This document shows positions 26,974-35,308 of a DNA stretch of 46,142 nt, piece after piece. This DNA is from CAZOZP01 sp964584325. GTDB taxonomy: Bacteria > Bacteroidota > Ignavibacteria > Ignavibacteriales > Melioribacteraceae. The notes under the pieces were generated by a model, which was not told the DNA's origin, made no database searches, and worked only from the letters and a program-made list of their open reading frames with translations. Numbering within the stretch: position 1 is the stretch's first letter; the number at the start of each line of letters is the position of its first letter. The stretch is taken from NCBI GenBank assembly GCA_964584325.1, contig CAZOZP010000026.1:1-46142 (forward strand), written 5' to 3'. Position numbers and translations under genes: made by a program.

Positions 26974-27999
26974 GTGAAAAAAATAAATCTGTTATTCAGC
27001 ATAATAATTAGTCTGGGGATATTCATAAATCTCCAAGCCGGTGAGGTGACAAAGGTTGGAACAACAGCCGCCTCATTTCTTAAAATCGGAATAGGTCCCA
27101 GAGCAAATGCTATGGGACAAGCCTTTGCGGCTTCTGCAGAAGGTCCTGCCGCTTTGTACTGGAATCCTTCCGGTATTGCCTCAGCAACGTCATACGAAGT
27201 AATGTTCACCTATACAGAGTTGTTTGTTGATACAAGACAGCAATTTTTAGGAGCAGTAATACCTGCAGGTGACTTAGGTGTGTTCGGTGCTTTTGTTTCA
27301 TCGGTATCAGTAGGGGAAATGGAAGTTACAAATGAAGATTATCCTAACGGTTTCGGAATGACTTTCTCAGCCAATATGCTAAGTATCGGTTTGAGCTATG
27401 CAAAGCCTATTACCGATAAATTTGCAGTAGGTGCAAATGTTAAGTTTGTGTATGAAGGTATTGCAAACTCTTCAGCATCAGGATTGGCGTTCGATATCGG
27501 TACATCTTTCATTACTCCTTTTTATGATGTAAAACTTTCAAGCTGCATATCAAACTACGGAACTAAAATGCAGATGGACGGAGATGAGTTAATACGTCAG
27601 TATGATCCTACTCCAAACACAGGCGGAGATATCGACAACGTAAATATGAAACTTGAAACCGAGCAGTTCGAATTACCGCTTCGTTTGCAAATCGGCTTAT
27701 CGAAAAATTTTCAGATAGCAGAAGATTACAATTTCCTTATTGCCGCTGATGCAGTGGTGCCGAATGATAACAGCCAGTATATGAATGTTGGTGCCGAGTT
27801 GTCGCTTTTTGATAATCTTATAGCTCTGAGAGGTGGATATAAAGGCTTGTTTTTAGATGAAAGTCAGGAAGGACTTACACTTGGGTTCGGTATTAACTAT
27901 GAATTTATAAAAGATATGAATATATCTCTCGATTACTCTTACCAGAAGATGGAGTATCTGGATAATATTCAAAGTTTTGGTGTAAATATTTCTTTTTAA
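26974..27999 (+). CDS. PorV/PorQ family outer-membrane protein
   Basis: The 341-aa outer-membrane beta-barrel belongs to the PorV/PorQ (UPF0164) family. I use the GTG at 26974, because AAGGAG sits 8 nt upstream and the product then starts MKKINLLFSIIISL, a signal peptide. ATG 26947 gives a charged leader with no ribosome binding site. The family N-terminus FLKIGIGPRANAMGQAFAASAEGPAALYWNPSGIA is strongly conserved. The rest is alternating strands ending in an aromatic residue (FGVNISF). PorV shuttles T9SS cargo for surface attachment. This locus-specific paralogue, between two secreted-protein genes, may serve those cargos, which is inference. Confidence 0.87.
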   Translation: MKKINLLFSIIISLGIFINLQAGEVTKVGTTAASFLKIGIGPRANAMGQAFAASAEGPAALYWNPSGIASATSYEVMFTYTELFVDTRQQFLGAVIPAGDLGVFGAFVSSVSVGEMEVTNEDYPNGFGMTFSANMLSIGLSYAKPITDKFAVGANVKFVYEGIANSSASGLAFDIGTSFITPFYDVKLSSCISNYGTKMQMDGDELIRQYDPTPNTGGDIDNVNMKLETEQFELPLRLQIGLSKNFQIAEDYNFLIAADAVVPNDNSQYMNVGAELSLFDNLIALRGGYKGLFLDESQEGLTLGFGINYEFIKDMNISLDYSYQKMEYLDNIQSFGVNISF

Positions 28000-28026
28000 T
28001 AACTTATTTAATAATTGGGAGTAAAT

Positions 28027-29904
28027 ATGAAACAAAAAATGTTTCTGTATCTTGGCCTGGTGATTGCCTTTAGTACATTGGCATTTGCTCAGACTATTAA
28101 TGTTACCTTTAAAGTAAACATGAATTACAAGATTACCACGAATGTATTTAAACCGGCTACAGAGCAGGTTAAAACTGTAGGAACTGTACAGAATCCAACT
28201 TGGGATCCTGCAGGTGCACCTGCAATGACAGATGAAGATAATGACGGAATCTATGAAATCACTTATCAGCTTGCTCCATCAACGTCATTCCAGTATAAAT
28301 TCTGTATTGGCGATAACTGGGATAAAGTTGAACTCGGTATGGCTTCTCGTGCATTAACTACAGGTACTGAAGATATGGTTCTTGATGCAGTCTGGTATAA
28401 TGATGAAGAACCTGCCGGTCCCGGCGGAGAGAATGTTATGGTAACTTTCCGTGTTAATATGTCAGTAAAAATGAAAGAAGGGAAATTTGATCCTTCAGTG
28501 GATGTTCTTAGAGCAGTAGGTGAAATTCAGGTTGATAATCCTTGGTCACCTGAACTTGGTACCGAACTTACAGATATGAACGGCGATTCTGTTTATACTT
28601 GTGTTTACAGTATTCCTAACGGGACATCATATAAGTATAAATTTAATATAGGCAATGCATGGGATGGAAAAGAGGAACAATCTGAAAGGACCTTAACTCT
28701 GGGAGTATCGGGTGTTGTTCTTCCGATCGTATGGTACGACAATGATTCTGTTGTAACAACAAACGGCAGCGGAAATTATTTATTCCAGTGCGATATGGCC
28801 GGCGCCGGAGCAGTAGGATTATATGATCCGCTTAATGATGTACTTGAGATAAGAGGTGTATTTAATGCGTGGACCAATACTAATGCAGATATTTCAATAA
28901 TGTCACAGAATATACTCGATGAAAATATTTGGGAGATATCTATTCCGTTTAATGACTGGCCTGTTGGCGATGAAGTTCCATACAAGTATTATCTTGATGC
29001 AGCAGTTCCTGGATTCTTCACTGATTCTTGGGAAAAACCTATAGTAGCCGGCGGCGGAAACAGGACATTGTCTTTCGAAGCAGGTGACAAAATAATGGAA
29101 CCTATGTATTTTGATGGTATTAAACCCGAATACGTGATAAATAACAATTCGCAATTAAGAGCAAAATTCAGGGTTGATATGACAGCAGCTGCCAGCCGTC
29201 CAACCAATCCGTTTAATCCGGAAACAGACACAGTTCAATGGGTTTGCGGATCAAACTCCTGGTTAGCTACACAGCAAATGACTTCAGGGGATAAACCGGT
29301 ATTCAATCTTACAAGAGAAGGAAACACCATGATATTCTCCGGTTATCTTGAAGATTATTTTGCTCCTACATTTAACGGATTTTTATATAACTATCAGTAT
29401 GTGCATAATGACGGAACCGGAAATTTTACTACAGTTAACGAAGTTGGCGGTGGTCCGGGTGTGCAGTTCTCTTACAGATTAAAATGGGCACATCAGTCAG
29501 GCCCGAATACATTTGTAACAAGCAATTATAACATGCCTCTTGATGCCTGGACTGATGAAGAAGACAAAAGAGATCAGTCACAGTATGATCTCGATCCTTA
29601 TACTGTAAGTGCTGATGATATAGAAAGTCTTTCAGCACCGGATCAGTATTCATTATCACAGAACTATCCGAATCCGTTTAACCCTTCAACTATAATTAAT
29701 TTTAATCTTCCGATGAGTGGTTCAGTATCATTAAAAGTATTTAATGTTATGGGACAGGAAGTAGCTGAATTAATTAATTCCGAATTGGTTAAAGGAAATC
29801 ATAAAGTTCAGTTCAATGCTTCAAACTTAGGTAGTGGTGTATATTTCTATACATTAAAAACACAAAATTTCACTTCCACAAAGAGAATGGTACTTGTTAA
29901 GTAA
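28027..29904 (+). CDS. Multi-module probable starch-binding surface protein with T9SS sorting domain
   Basis: The 625-aa protein starts at ATG 28027 (GGGAG 5 nt upstream), with a signal peptide ending LAFAQ. Four related beta-sandwich modules begin near residues 22, 137, 249 and 376. Each starts with a strand like VTFKVNM, VTFRVNM, FQCDM or KFRVDM. Modules 1-3 share the ending pattern D-x-D/N-G-I/V-Y and YKF/YKYY seen in starch-binding folds of the CBM20/CBM48 type. The C-terminus (about 543-625, SLSQNYPNPFNPST to STKRMVLVK) is a canonical type A T9SS sorting domain, so it is secreted and anchored outside the cell. It sits just before two GH13 genes, which supports alpha-glucan binding. Confidence 0.85.
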   Translation: MKQKMFLYLGLVIAFSTLAFAQTINVTFKVNMNYKITTNVFKPATEQVKTVGTVQNPTWDPAGAPAMTDEDNDGIYEITYQLAPSTSFQYKFCIGDNWDKVELGMASRALTTGTEDMVLDAVWYNDEEPAGPGGENVMVTFRVNMSVKMKEGKFDPSVDVLRAVGEIQVDNPWSPELGTELTDMNGDSVYTCVYSIPNGTSYKYKFNIGNAWDGKEEQSERTLTLGVSGVVLPIVWYDNDSVVTTNGSGNYLFQCDMAGAGAVGLYDPLNDVLEIRGVFNAWTNTNADISIMSQNILDENIWEISIPFNDWPVGDEVPYKYYLDAAVPGFFTDSWEKPIVAGGGNRTLSFEAGDKIMEPMYFDGIKPEYVINNNSQLRAKFRVDMTAAASRPTNPFNPETDTVQWVCGSNSWLATQQMTSGDKPVFNLTREGNTMIFSGYLEDYFAPTFNGFLYNYQYVHNDGTGNFTTVNEVGGGPGVQFSYRLKWAHQSGPNTFVTSNYNMPLDAWTDEEDKRDQSQYDLDPYTVSADDIESLSAPDQYSLSQNYPNPFNPSTIINFNLPMSGSVSLKVFNVMGQEVAELINSELVKGNHKVQFNASNLGSGVYFYTLKTQNFTSTKRMVLVK

Positions 29905-29916
29905 GCACCTTTTTTG

Positions 29917-29944
29917 ATGCCGGCAGAAATGCCGGCATTTATTT
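29917..29944 (+). terminator. Strong intrinsic terminator-like hairpin
   Basis: ATGCCGGCA (29917-29925), a GAAA tetraloop, and TGCCGGCAT (29930-29938) form a perfect 9-bp GC-rich stem followed by TTTATTT. It lies 13 bp after the starch-binding protein stop and only 25 bp before the next start codon. Confidence 0.8.
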
Positions 29945-29963
29945 CAACTTCAGCGGAAAAAAT

Positions 29964-31790
29964 ATGAGACTATTATTCACAATCATTTTTTTAATAACTA
30001 TAGTATTCAATTCAGGCTGTACTGAAAAAACATCCGGAGTTCAGAGAGTTCCTGAATGGTCGAAAAATGCCGTTTGGTATCAGATATTTCCTGAAAGATT
30101 CTTTAACGGCGATACACTTAATGATCCGAAAAGCATAGATATGCAGATGGCTTGGCCATATTTCATACCCGAGGGTTGGGAACAACGTGAATGGACTTCT
30201 GACTGGTATCAACAAGCAGAATGGGAAAAGAAATCCGGACTCGATTTTTACGGTGCAACAGCTATTAGAAGATACGGCGGTGATATCGAAGGGATTATTC
30301 AGAAACTTGATTATCTGAATAACCTGGGTGTAAATGCAATTTATTTGAATCCTGTTTTTGAATCGCCATCTCAGCATAAGTATGATGCAACAATGTATCA
30401 TCATATCGATAATAATTTCGGACCTGATCCTGAGGGTGACAGAAAGATATGGGCAGAAGAGGATTTTTCTGATCCTGCTACTTGGAAATGGACATCCGCC
30501 GATAAGTTGTTTCTTGAGCTTATCGCCGAATGCCATAAAAGAGATATGAAGATTATTATTGATGGTGTATTTAATCATGTTGGAACATCTTTTTGGGCAT
30601 TTCAGGATGTAATAAAAAAACAGCAGAAATCAGAATACAAAGATTGGTTTACTATAAAAAAGTGGGAAAATCCGGAAACAGATGAAAATGAATTTGATTA
30701 TGAGGGATGGGTAGGAATTAAAGACCTTCCTGAACTTAAAGAAGATGAGAACGGATTAATTGAGCCGGTAAAAAAACACATATTTGATATTGTACGAAGG
30801 TGGATGGACCCTAACGGCGACGGTGACCCTTCGGATGGTATTGACGGATGGCGACTTGATGTGGCTGAGATGGTTAATATTAAATTCTGGAAGGAATTCA
30901 GAAAACATGTTAAGAGTATAAATCCCGAGGCTTATCTTACAGGTGAAATATGGTGGGATGACTGGTCGCAAAACAAGATGTTCAATGCCAGGCCATGGCT
31001 TAGAGGAGATGCATTCGATGGTGTAATGAACTACCGTTTTACTCACTTTGCAAAATTGTTGTCAATAAATTTGAAAGATAAAATAACGCCATCACAATTT
31101 GCCGATAGTCTTTCAACTCTCTACCGAGACTATGAAGAAAATGCTTATTCAGTAATGGGTATGCTCGGAAGTCATGATACAGAAAGATTCACAACTCTTA
31201 TAAAAAACAGGGATAATCTTTTCGATCATTATTCTCGTCCGGAAAAGGATATCAATTATAACATTGAAAACATTGCGGGAATTGAAAGAGAATTGCAGAA
31301 AATGATAATCGGACTGCAGTTTACACTTCCGGGTGCCCCAATGATTTATTACGGAGATGAAGCAGGTATGTGGGGACCTGATGATCCTGATTGCAGGAAA
31401 CCCATGGTTTGGCCGGATAAGAAATACGACACAGAGAAAGTTCATCCATACGGGAAAGAGAGAAAACCGGATTCAGTCTATTATGATAATAATCTTTATT
31501 CCTGGTATAAAACTCTTGTGGAAATCAGGCAGGAGAACAGCTGCCTCAAGACAGGCGGGGTAAAATTCGAAATTACGGATGATAAAAATAATGTTCTTAT
31601 GTATAAACGATATGATAATGCAGGAAGTATTTTAGTTCTGATTAACAATAACGATGTGAAGATAAACTACCGGATTAAGAACACCGGACTAAATGAAATG
31701 AAAGACCTGATATCAAAATCAAGTATTGATTTATCAAAAGAACTTGAATTGCAACCATATCAAATCTTAATTCTGGAAGGAATAAAATGA
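29964..31790 (+). CDS. GH13 alpha-amylase family lipoprotein (neopullulanase/cyclomaltodextrinase-like)
   Basis: Glycoside hydrolase that cleaves alpha-1,4-glucans or maltodextrins. The 608-aa protein starts with a lipoprotein signal (lipobox FNSGC, about Cys19). The GH13 barrel opens with AVWYQIFPERFFNGD, common in the cyclomaltodextrinase/neopullulanase group. Catalytic residues are visible: nucleophile Asp299 (DGWRLDVAE), acid/base Glu328 (TGEIWW) and transition-state stabiliser Asp405 (GSHDTERF). Region I is DGVFNHVG. A C-terminal all-beta domain follows. It overlaps the second GH13 gene by 4 bp. A cell-surface or periplasmic location follows from the lipobox. Confidence 0.93.
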   Translation: MRLLFTIIFLITIVFNSGCTEKTSGVQRVPEWSKNAVWYQIFPERFFNGDTLNDPKSIDMQMAWPYFIPEGWEQREWTSDWYQQAEWEKKSGLDFYGATAIRRYGGDIEGIIQKLDYLNNLGVNAIYLNPVFESPSQHKYDATMYHHIDNNFGPDPEGDRKIWAEEDFSDPATWKWTSADKLFLELIAECHKRDMKIIIDGVFNHVGTSFWAFQDVIKKQQKSEYKDWFTIKKWENPETDENEFDYEGWVGIKDLPELKEDENGLIEPVKKHIFDIVRRWMDPNGDGDPSDGIDGWRLDVAEMVNIKFWKEFRKHVKSINPEAYLTGEIWWDDWSQNKMFNARPWLRGDAFDGVMNYRFTHFAKLLSINLKDKITPSQFADSLSTLYRDYEENAYSVMGMLGSHDTERFTTLIKNRDNLFDHYSRPEKDINYNIENIAGIERELQKMIIGLQFTLPGAPMIYYGDEAGMWGPDDPDCRKPMVWPDKKYDTEKVHPYGKERKPDSVYYDNNLYSWYKTLVEIRQENSCLKTGGVKFEITDDKNNVLMYKRYDNAGSILVLINNNDVKINYRIKNTGLNEMKDLISKSSIDLSKELELQPYQILILEGIK

Positions 31791-33169
31791 AACTTACTAA
31801 AATAAAAGAAATTTTACTGTTTATATGCTTTGTATTAATTGTTTCGTGCAAGCAGTCCTCTGAACCCGTTACACCGCCTGCAGTGTTTGAACCGGTATCG
31901 CCTGAAGAATTTCATAAGCTTTCAATTTATGAAATGAATGTAAGACAGTTTACCAATGCAGGTACATTTAAAGCAATAGAAAGCGGCGGACATATAGAAA
32001 GACTAAGAGAAATGGGTGTAGGTGTAGTTTGGTTTATGCCTATTCATCCGATAGGAGTAAAAAACAGAGTCGGGTCACTCGGGAGCTACTATGCAGTTAA
32101 AGATTATATGGGAGTAAATCCGGAATTCGGTACAGCCGATGATTTTAAGAGTCTAATCAACAGAATTCATAACAACGGGATGCTTGTTATGATAGACTGG
32201 GTTGCAAATCATACAGCCTGGGATAATGTTCTTACTACTACTCATCCTGAATACTATGTCAGACAAAACGGTAATTTCATAATACCTCCCGGAACTAACT
32301 GGAATGATGTAATTGAACTTGATTTCAATAATGCGGAAATGAGGCAGTATCAGATAAATGCCATGAAATTTTGGGTTGAGGAATTTGATATAGACGGTTT
32401 TCGCTGTGATGCGGCATCGGAAGAATTTGTGCCTTTAAGTTTCTGGAAAGAAGCTGTTGCCGAACTTGCCAAGCTTACAAAACCTGTAATAATGCTTGCA
32501 GAAGCAGACGGAGCGAAGTATCACCAGGCTTTTAGCGTAACATACAACTGGGGCTTGTTAGGGCGAATAAATAATGTGGCCGGTATGACTCAGTCAGCAT
32601 CACAGCTAGCTAATTATGTGCAAAATGACAATAACACATATCCTGCATCTGCTTACAGGTTAAATTTCATAACAAACCACGATGAAAATTCCTGGAACGG
32701 GACTGAATATGAACGTCTGGGAGATGCCGTGGAATTGTTTACAGTATTCACATATGTTATTAAAGGCACACCGCTGATATATTCCGGACAGGAAGCAGGG
32801 ATGAATAAACGACTGGCATTTTTTGAGCGAGACCCGATTCCTTGGAAAGATCATCCTATGACTCAGCTTTATAAAAGATTAAATAGATTAAAAAAAGAAA
32901 ACAAATCTATATGGGGCGGAATTAACGGTGGAAGTTTCTCAAAAATAAACACGGATCAGCCGGTTATTTATTCCATTTTAAGACAGAAAGACAGCAGCCG
33001 GGTTTTTGCCGTATTCAATATGAGTAATACATCGCGCACTATTAAGTTTTCAGGAACAGCTCATTTTGGTTCATACAAAGTATTTCCTTCAGGAAACGAG
33101 ATTGTAATTGATTCATCCTCTGCAAGTTCGCTGAATCCCTGGAGCTATGTCTTATATTATAAAAATTAG
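31787..33169 (+). CDS. GH13 alpha-amylase family lipoprotein
   Basis: Second alpha-glucan hydrolase, 460 aa, with lipobox LIVSC near residue 21 and a proline/threonine linker. It has a shorter GH13 barrel: region I DWVANHTAWD, nucleophile Asp208 (DIDGFRCDAAS), acid/base Glu239 (LAEAD) and Asp299 (FITNHDENSWNG). These are the residues needed for catalysis. A short C-terminal beta domain ends the protein. It is translationally coupled to the first amylase (ATGA). The two lipoproteins probably act one after the other on surface-bound starch and released oligosaccharides. The exact product specificity is not visible. Confidence 0.92.
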   Translation: MKLTKIKEILLFICFVLIVSCKQSSEPVTPPAVFEPVSPEEFHKLSIYEMNVRQFTNAGTFKAIESGGHIERLREMGVGVVWFMPIHPIGVKNRVGSLGSYYAVKDYMGVNPEFGTADDFKSLINRIHNNGMLVMIDWVANHTAWDNVLTTTHPEYYVRQNGNFIIPPGTNWNDVIELDFNNAEMRQYQINAMKFWVEEFDIDGFRCDAASEEFVPLSFWKEAVAELAKLTKPVIMLAEADGAKYHQAFSVTYNWGLLGRINNVAGMTQSASQLANYVQNDNNTYPASAYRLNFITNHDENSWNGTEYERLGDAVELFTVFTYVIKGTPLIYSGQEAGMNKRLAFFERDPIPWKDHPMTQLYKRLNRLKKENKSIWGGINGGSFSKINTDQPVIYSILRQKDSSRVFAVFNMSNTSRTIKFSGTAHFGSYKVFPSGNEIVIDSSSASSLNPWSYVLYYKN

Positions 33170-33200
33170 TTGAGTAGCAGTTTTTTATTTCCTACTTTTG
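33169..33200 (+). promoter_or_regulatory. Bacteroidota-type promoter for pyrE
   Basis: GTTG (33169-33172), a 20-bp spacer and TACTTTTG (33193-33200) match the -33 TTG / -7 TAnnTTTG consensus. The -7 ends 27 bp before the pyrE ATG, and the -33 starts within the stop codon of the upstream amylase gene. Confidence 0.6.
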
Positions 33201-33227
33201 CAAATCTAATAAAAAGGAATCAGACAA

Positions 33228-33749
33228 ATGGATAGGAAAAGACTAGCAAAAACTATTTTTGATGTAGCACATATAACCGGAGAATTTCTTCTTCGGTCTG
33301 GGAAAATATCAAATGAATATTTTGATAAGTATCAGTTTGAATCGCGACCGGAAATTCTTGATGTGATTTCGACGCATCTCCTCGGGATAATTCCGGATGA
33401 TACACAAATGCTTGCAGGATTGGAAATGGGAGGTATTCCCATAGCCACTGCAATTTCTCTGAAAAATACTTTGCCTGTAGTTTATGTCCGCAAGAAAGCT
33501 AAAGAATACGGTACGAGAAAAATTGCCGAAGGTGCTCCTTTTGAAGGGAAAAAAGTTCTTATAGTTGAAGATGTTGTTACAACAGGCGGCCAAATTATAG
33601 AAAGCTGTGAAGAATTAAGAAAACTCGGAGCCGTTATTGATTCAGTTATCTGTGTTATTGTAAGAGATCCGAAAGCATTTGATAATCTCTCTGCTGCAGG
33701 ACTTAAACTTATTCCTTTATTCACAATGGAAGAGCTGAAGCAGGCATAA
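33228..33749 (+). CDS. pyrE: Orotate phosphoribosyltransferase
   Basis: Transfers ribose-5-phosphate from PRPP to orotate to form OMP in pyrimidine synthesis. The 173-aa protein has the PyrE-specific LLRSGKISNEYFDKYQFESRPE near the N-terminus, the catalytic loop region VYVRKKAKEYGTRKIAEG, and the PRPP-binding motif VLIVEDVVTTGGQ (about 108-120). It is slightly short for the family but complete. It has its own promoter-like sequence and is followed 8 bp later by an epimerase gene. pyrC lies elsewhere in the window. Confidence 0.94.
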   Translation: MDRKRLAKTIFDVAHITGEFLLRSGKISNEYFDKYQFESRPEILDVISTHLLGIIPDDTQMLAGLEMGGIPIATAISLKNTLPVVYVRKKAKEYGTRKIAEGAPFEGKKVLIVEDVVTTGGQIIESCEELRKLGAVIDSVICVIVRDPKAFDNLSAAGLKLIPLFTMEELKQA

Positions 33750-33757
33750 GAGGATTT

Positions 33758-34690
33758 ATGATATTTTTGGTTACAGGCGGAGCCGGTTTTATCGGCTCCC
33801 ATTTAGTGGAAGAACTTCTTGAAAGAGGTTACAAAGTTAGAGTTTTAGATAATCTTTCAACCGGAAGAGAAGAAAACATTAGTAAGTACCTTGCTGATAT
33901 CGAATTTATAAAAGGAGATATAAGAGATACAGATAAAGTTGCGAAAGCAGTTAAAGGAGTTAATGTAATTCTGCATCAGGCAGCTCTTCCCTCAGTCCCA
34001 AGATCTGTTAAAGATCCCATTGCCTCAAATGATGTAAACATAAACGGGACTCTCAATTTATTATGGGCAGCCAAAAACGAAGGGATTGAAAGATTTGTTG
34101 CCGCTTCTTCATCTTCCGTTTACGGTGATAATCCGGAATTACCCAAACACGAGAAACAAATACCAAATCCTATATCACCTTATGCAGTAACTAAGATTAC
34201 ATTAGAGTACTATCTTAAAGTCTTTTATGAGATATATGGATTGCAGACTTACGCTCTAAGATACTTTAATGTGTTTGGTCCAAGGCAAGATCCAAATTCG
34301 CAATATTCCGCTGTAATTCCTAAATTTATTACAGCTATGGCTCGCAACGAAAGTCCGGTAATTTACGGTGATGGTGAGCAAAGCAGGGATTTTACATTTA
34401 TCAAAAATGTAGTAAATGCCAATATTCTTGCGGCAACAAAAGGCAGTCAGTTTGGAAAGGCAATGAATATTGCAGGTAATTCAAGAATTAATCTTAATGA
34501 ATTAATAAGTGAAATTAATCTTCTCCTAAATAGGAATATTAAACCCAATTACACAGAACCAAGGCAAGGTGATATACTTCATTCTTTCGCAAGTGTAAGT
34601 TATGCTGAAGAACTTATCGGATATCGTCCTGAATATGATTTCAAAACCGGTCTCAAAATAACTTCCGATTGGTATTCGAAAGATGTATAA
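33758..34690 (+). CDS. NAD-dependent nucleotide-sugar epimerase/dehydratase
   Basis: Extended short-chain dehydrogenase of the UDP-glucose/UDP-GlcNAc 4-epimerase type. The 310-aa protein has the NAD-binding turn TGGAGFIGSHL (about 6-16), the catalytic YxxxK pair Tyr142 and Lys146 (SPYAVTKITLEYY), and a Ser-rich segment ASSSSVYGDN. Substrate-binding text such as RYFNVFGPRQDPNSQYSAVI is typical of WbpP/GalE-like enzymes. It probably supplies a sugar nucleotide for envelope polysaccharide or LPS. The substrate cannot be fixed from the sequence. Confidence 0.9.
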   Translation: MIFLVTGGAGFIGSHLVEELLERGYKVRVLDNLSTGREENISKYLADIEFIKGDIRDTDKVAKAVKGVNVILHQAALPSVPRSVKDPIASNDVNINGTLNLLWAAKNEGIERFVAASSSSVYGDNPELPKHEKQIPNPISPYAVTKITLEYYLKVFYEIYGLQTYALRYFNVFGPRQDPNSQYSAVIPKFITAMARNESPVIYGDGEQSRDFTFIKNVVNANILAATKGSQFGKAMNIAGNSRINLNELISEINLLLNRNIKPNYTEPRQGDILHSFASVSYAEELIGYRPEYDFKTGLKITSDWYSKDV

Positions 34691-34752
34691 AAATCTAAGT
34701 CACACCGAATCCTGATTTTTCTTGATTATGAAATACTAAAAGGATAAATTTA

Positions 34753-34782
34753 ATGAAAATCCTGATTATTCTTATTCGGTAA
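34753..34782 (+). CDS. Possible 9-codon leader ORF
   Basis: ATG at 34753 with AAGG about 8 nt upstream begins a short frame encoding MKILIILIR, ending in TAA at 34780-34782. Only three bases separate its stop from the next gene's ATG at 34786. It overlaps a 16-nt direct repeat (AATCCTGATT[T/A]TTCTT at 34708 and 34758). It may be a translational leader, or chance. Confidence 0.3.
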   Translation: MKILIILIR

Positions 34783-34785
34783 CTT

Positions 34786-35223
34786 ATGAAAATTAAAATT
34801 GAAGGCGATCGTGAACCCGAGTGGCTCAGGAAACCAATTCAGAAAATAAAAAAAAGATATATTACAGGTATTCTTGTTTTTTATGCAATTATGACATTAG
34901 CGGCAGTTACAAGTTTATTGGATTGGAATCTCTCTTTCGGTTACATGTTTATTATTTCTGTATTTTCGTTTGCTATAGTTAAATCCATAATAAAATCAAA
35001 CAAAAGCAAAATATTAAAATGGAAGAGAGAAGAGTATTTTAGCAGGCAGTCTTCATTGGATCCACTTGTGAAGAGGGCTATTATTAGGGGTATAATTAAT
35101 GAGCAGATGAACGAAGAAGAAGCTGAATTAGCAAAGGGTCTGAATGCAGAAATTAGTATTGATAAAGAATCGGCTAAGATTATTATGTTATTAGGGAAAA
35201 AGAAAAGAAATATTAAGGCATAA
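34786..35223 (+). CDS. Small two-helix membrane protein of unknown function
   Basis: I do not recognise this 145-aa protein. It has a basic N-terminus (about 1-26, with KPIQKIKKRY), two hydrophobic helices (about 27-46 and 49-69), then a charged cytosolic tail rich in Lys, Glu and Ala with likely helical segments (NEEEAELAKGLNAEISI). No catalytic motif or cysteine is seen. It stands alone between the epimerase and the acyltransferase. Its own start lacks a strong ribosome binding site and may depend on the upstream mini-ORF. Confidence 0.65.
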   Translation: MKIKIEGDREPEWLRKPIQKIKKRYITGILVFYAIMTLAAVTSLLDWNLSFGYMFIISVFSFAIVKSIIKSNKSKILKWKREEYFSRQSSLDPLVKRAIIRGIINEQMNEEEAELAKGLNAEISIDKESAKIIMLLGKKKRNIKA

Positions 35224-35308
35224 AAGAATAAATGCGATTATTTATCAGGAATTATGAGATTTATTATTATTTTTGATTTGATAAATAGAATTATTTGGAC
35301 AGGTATTT

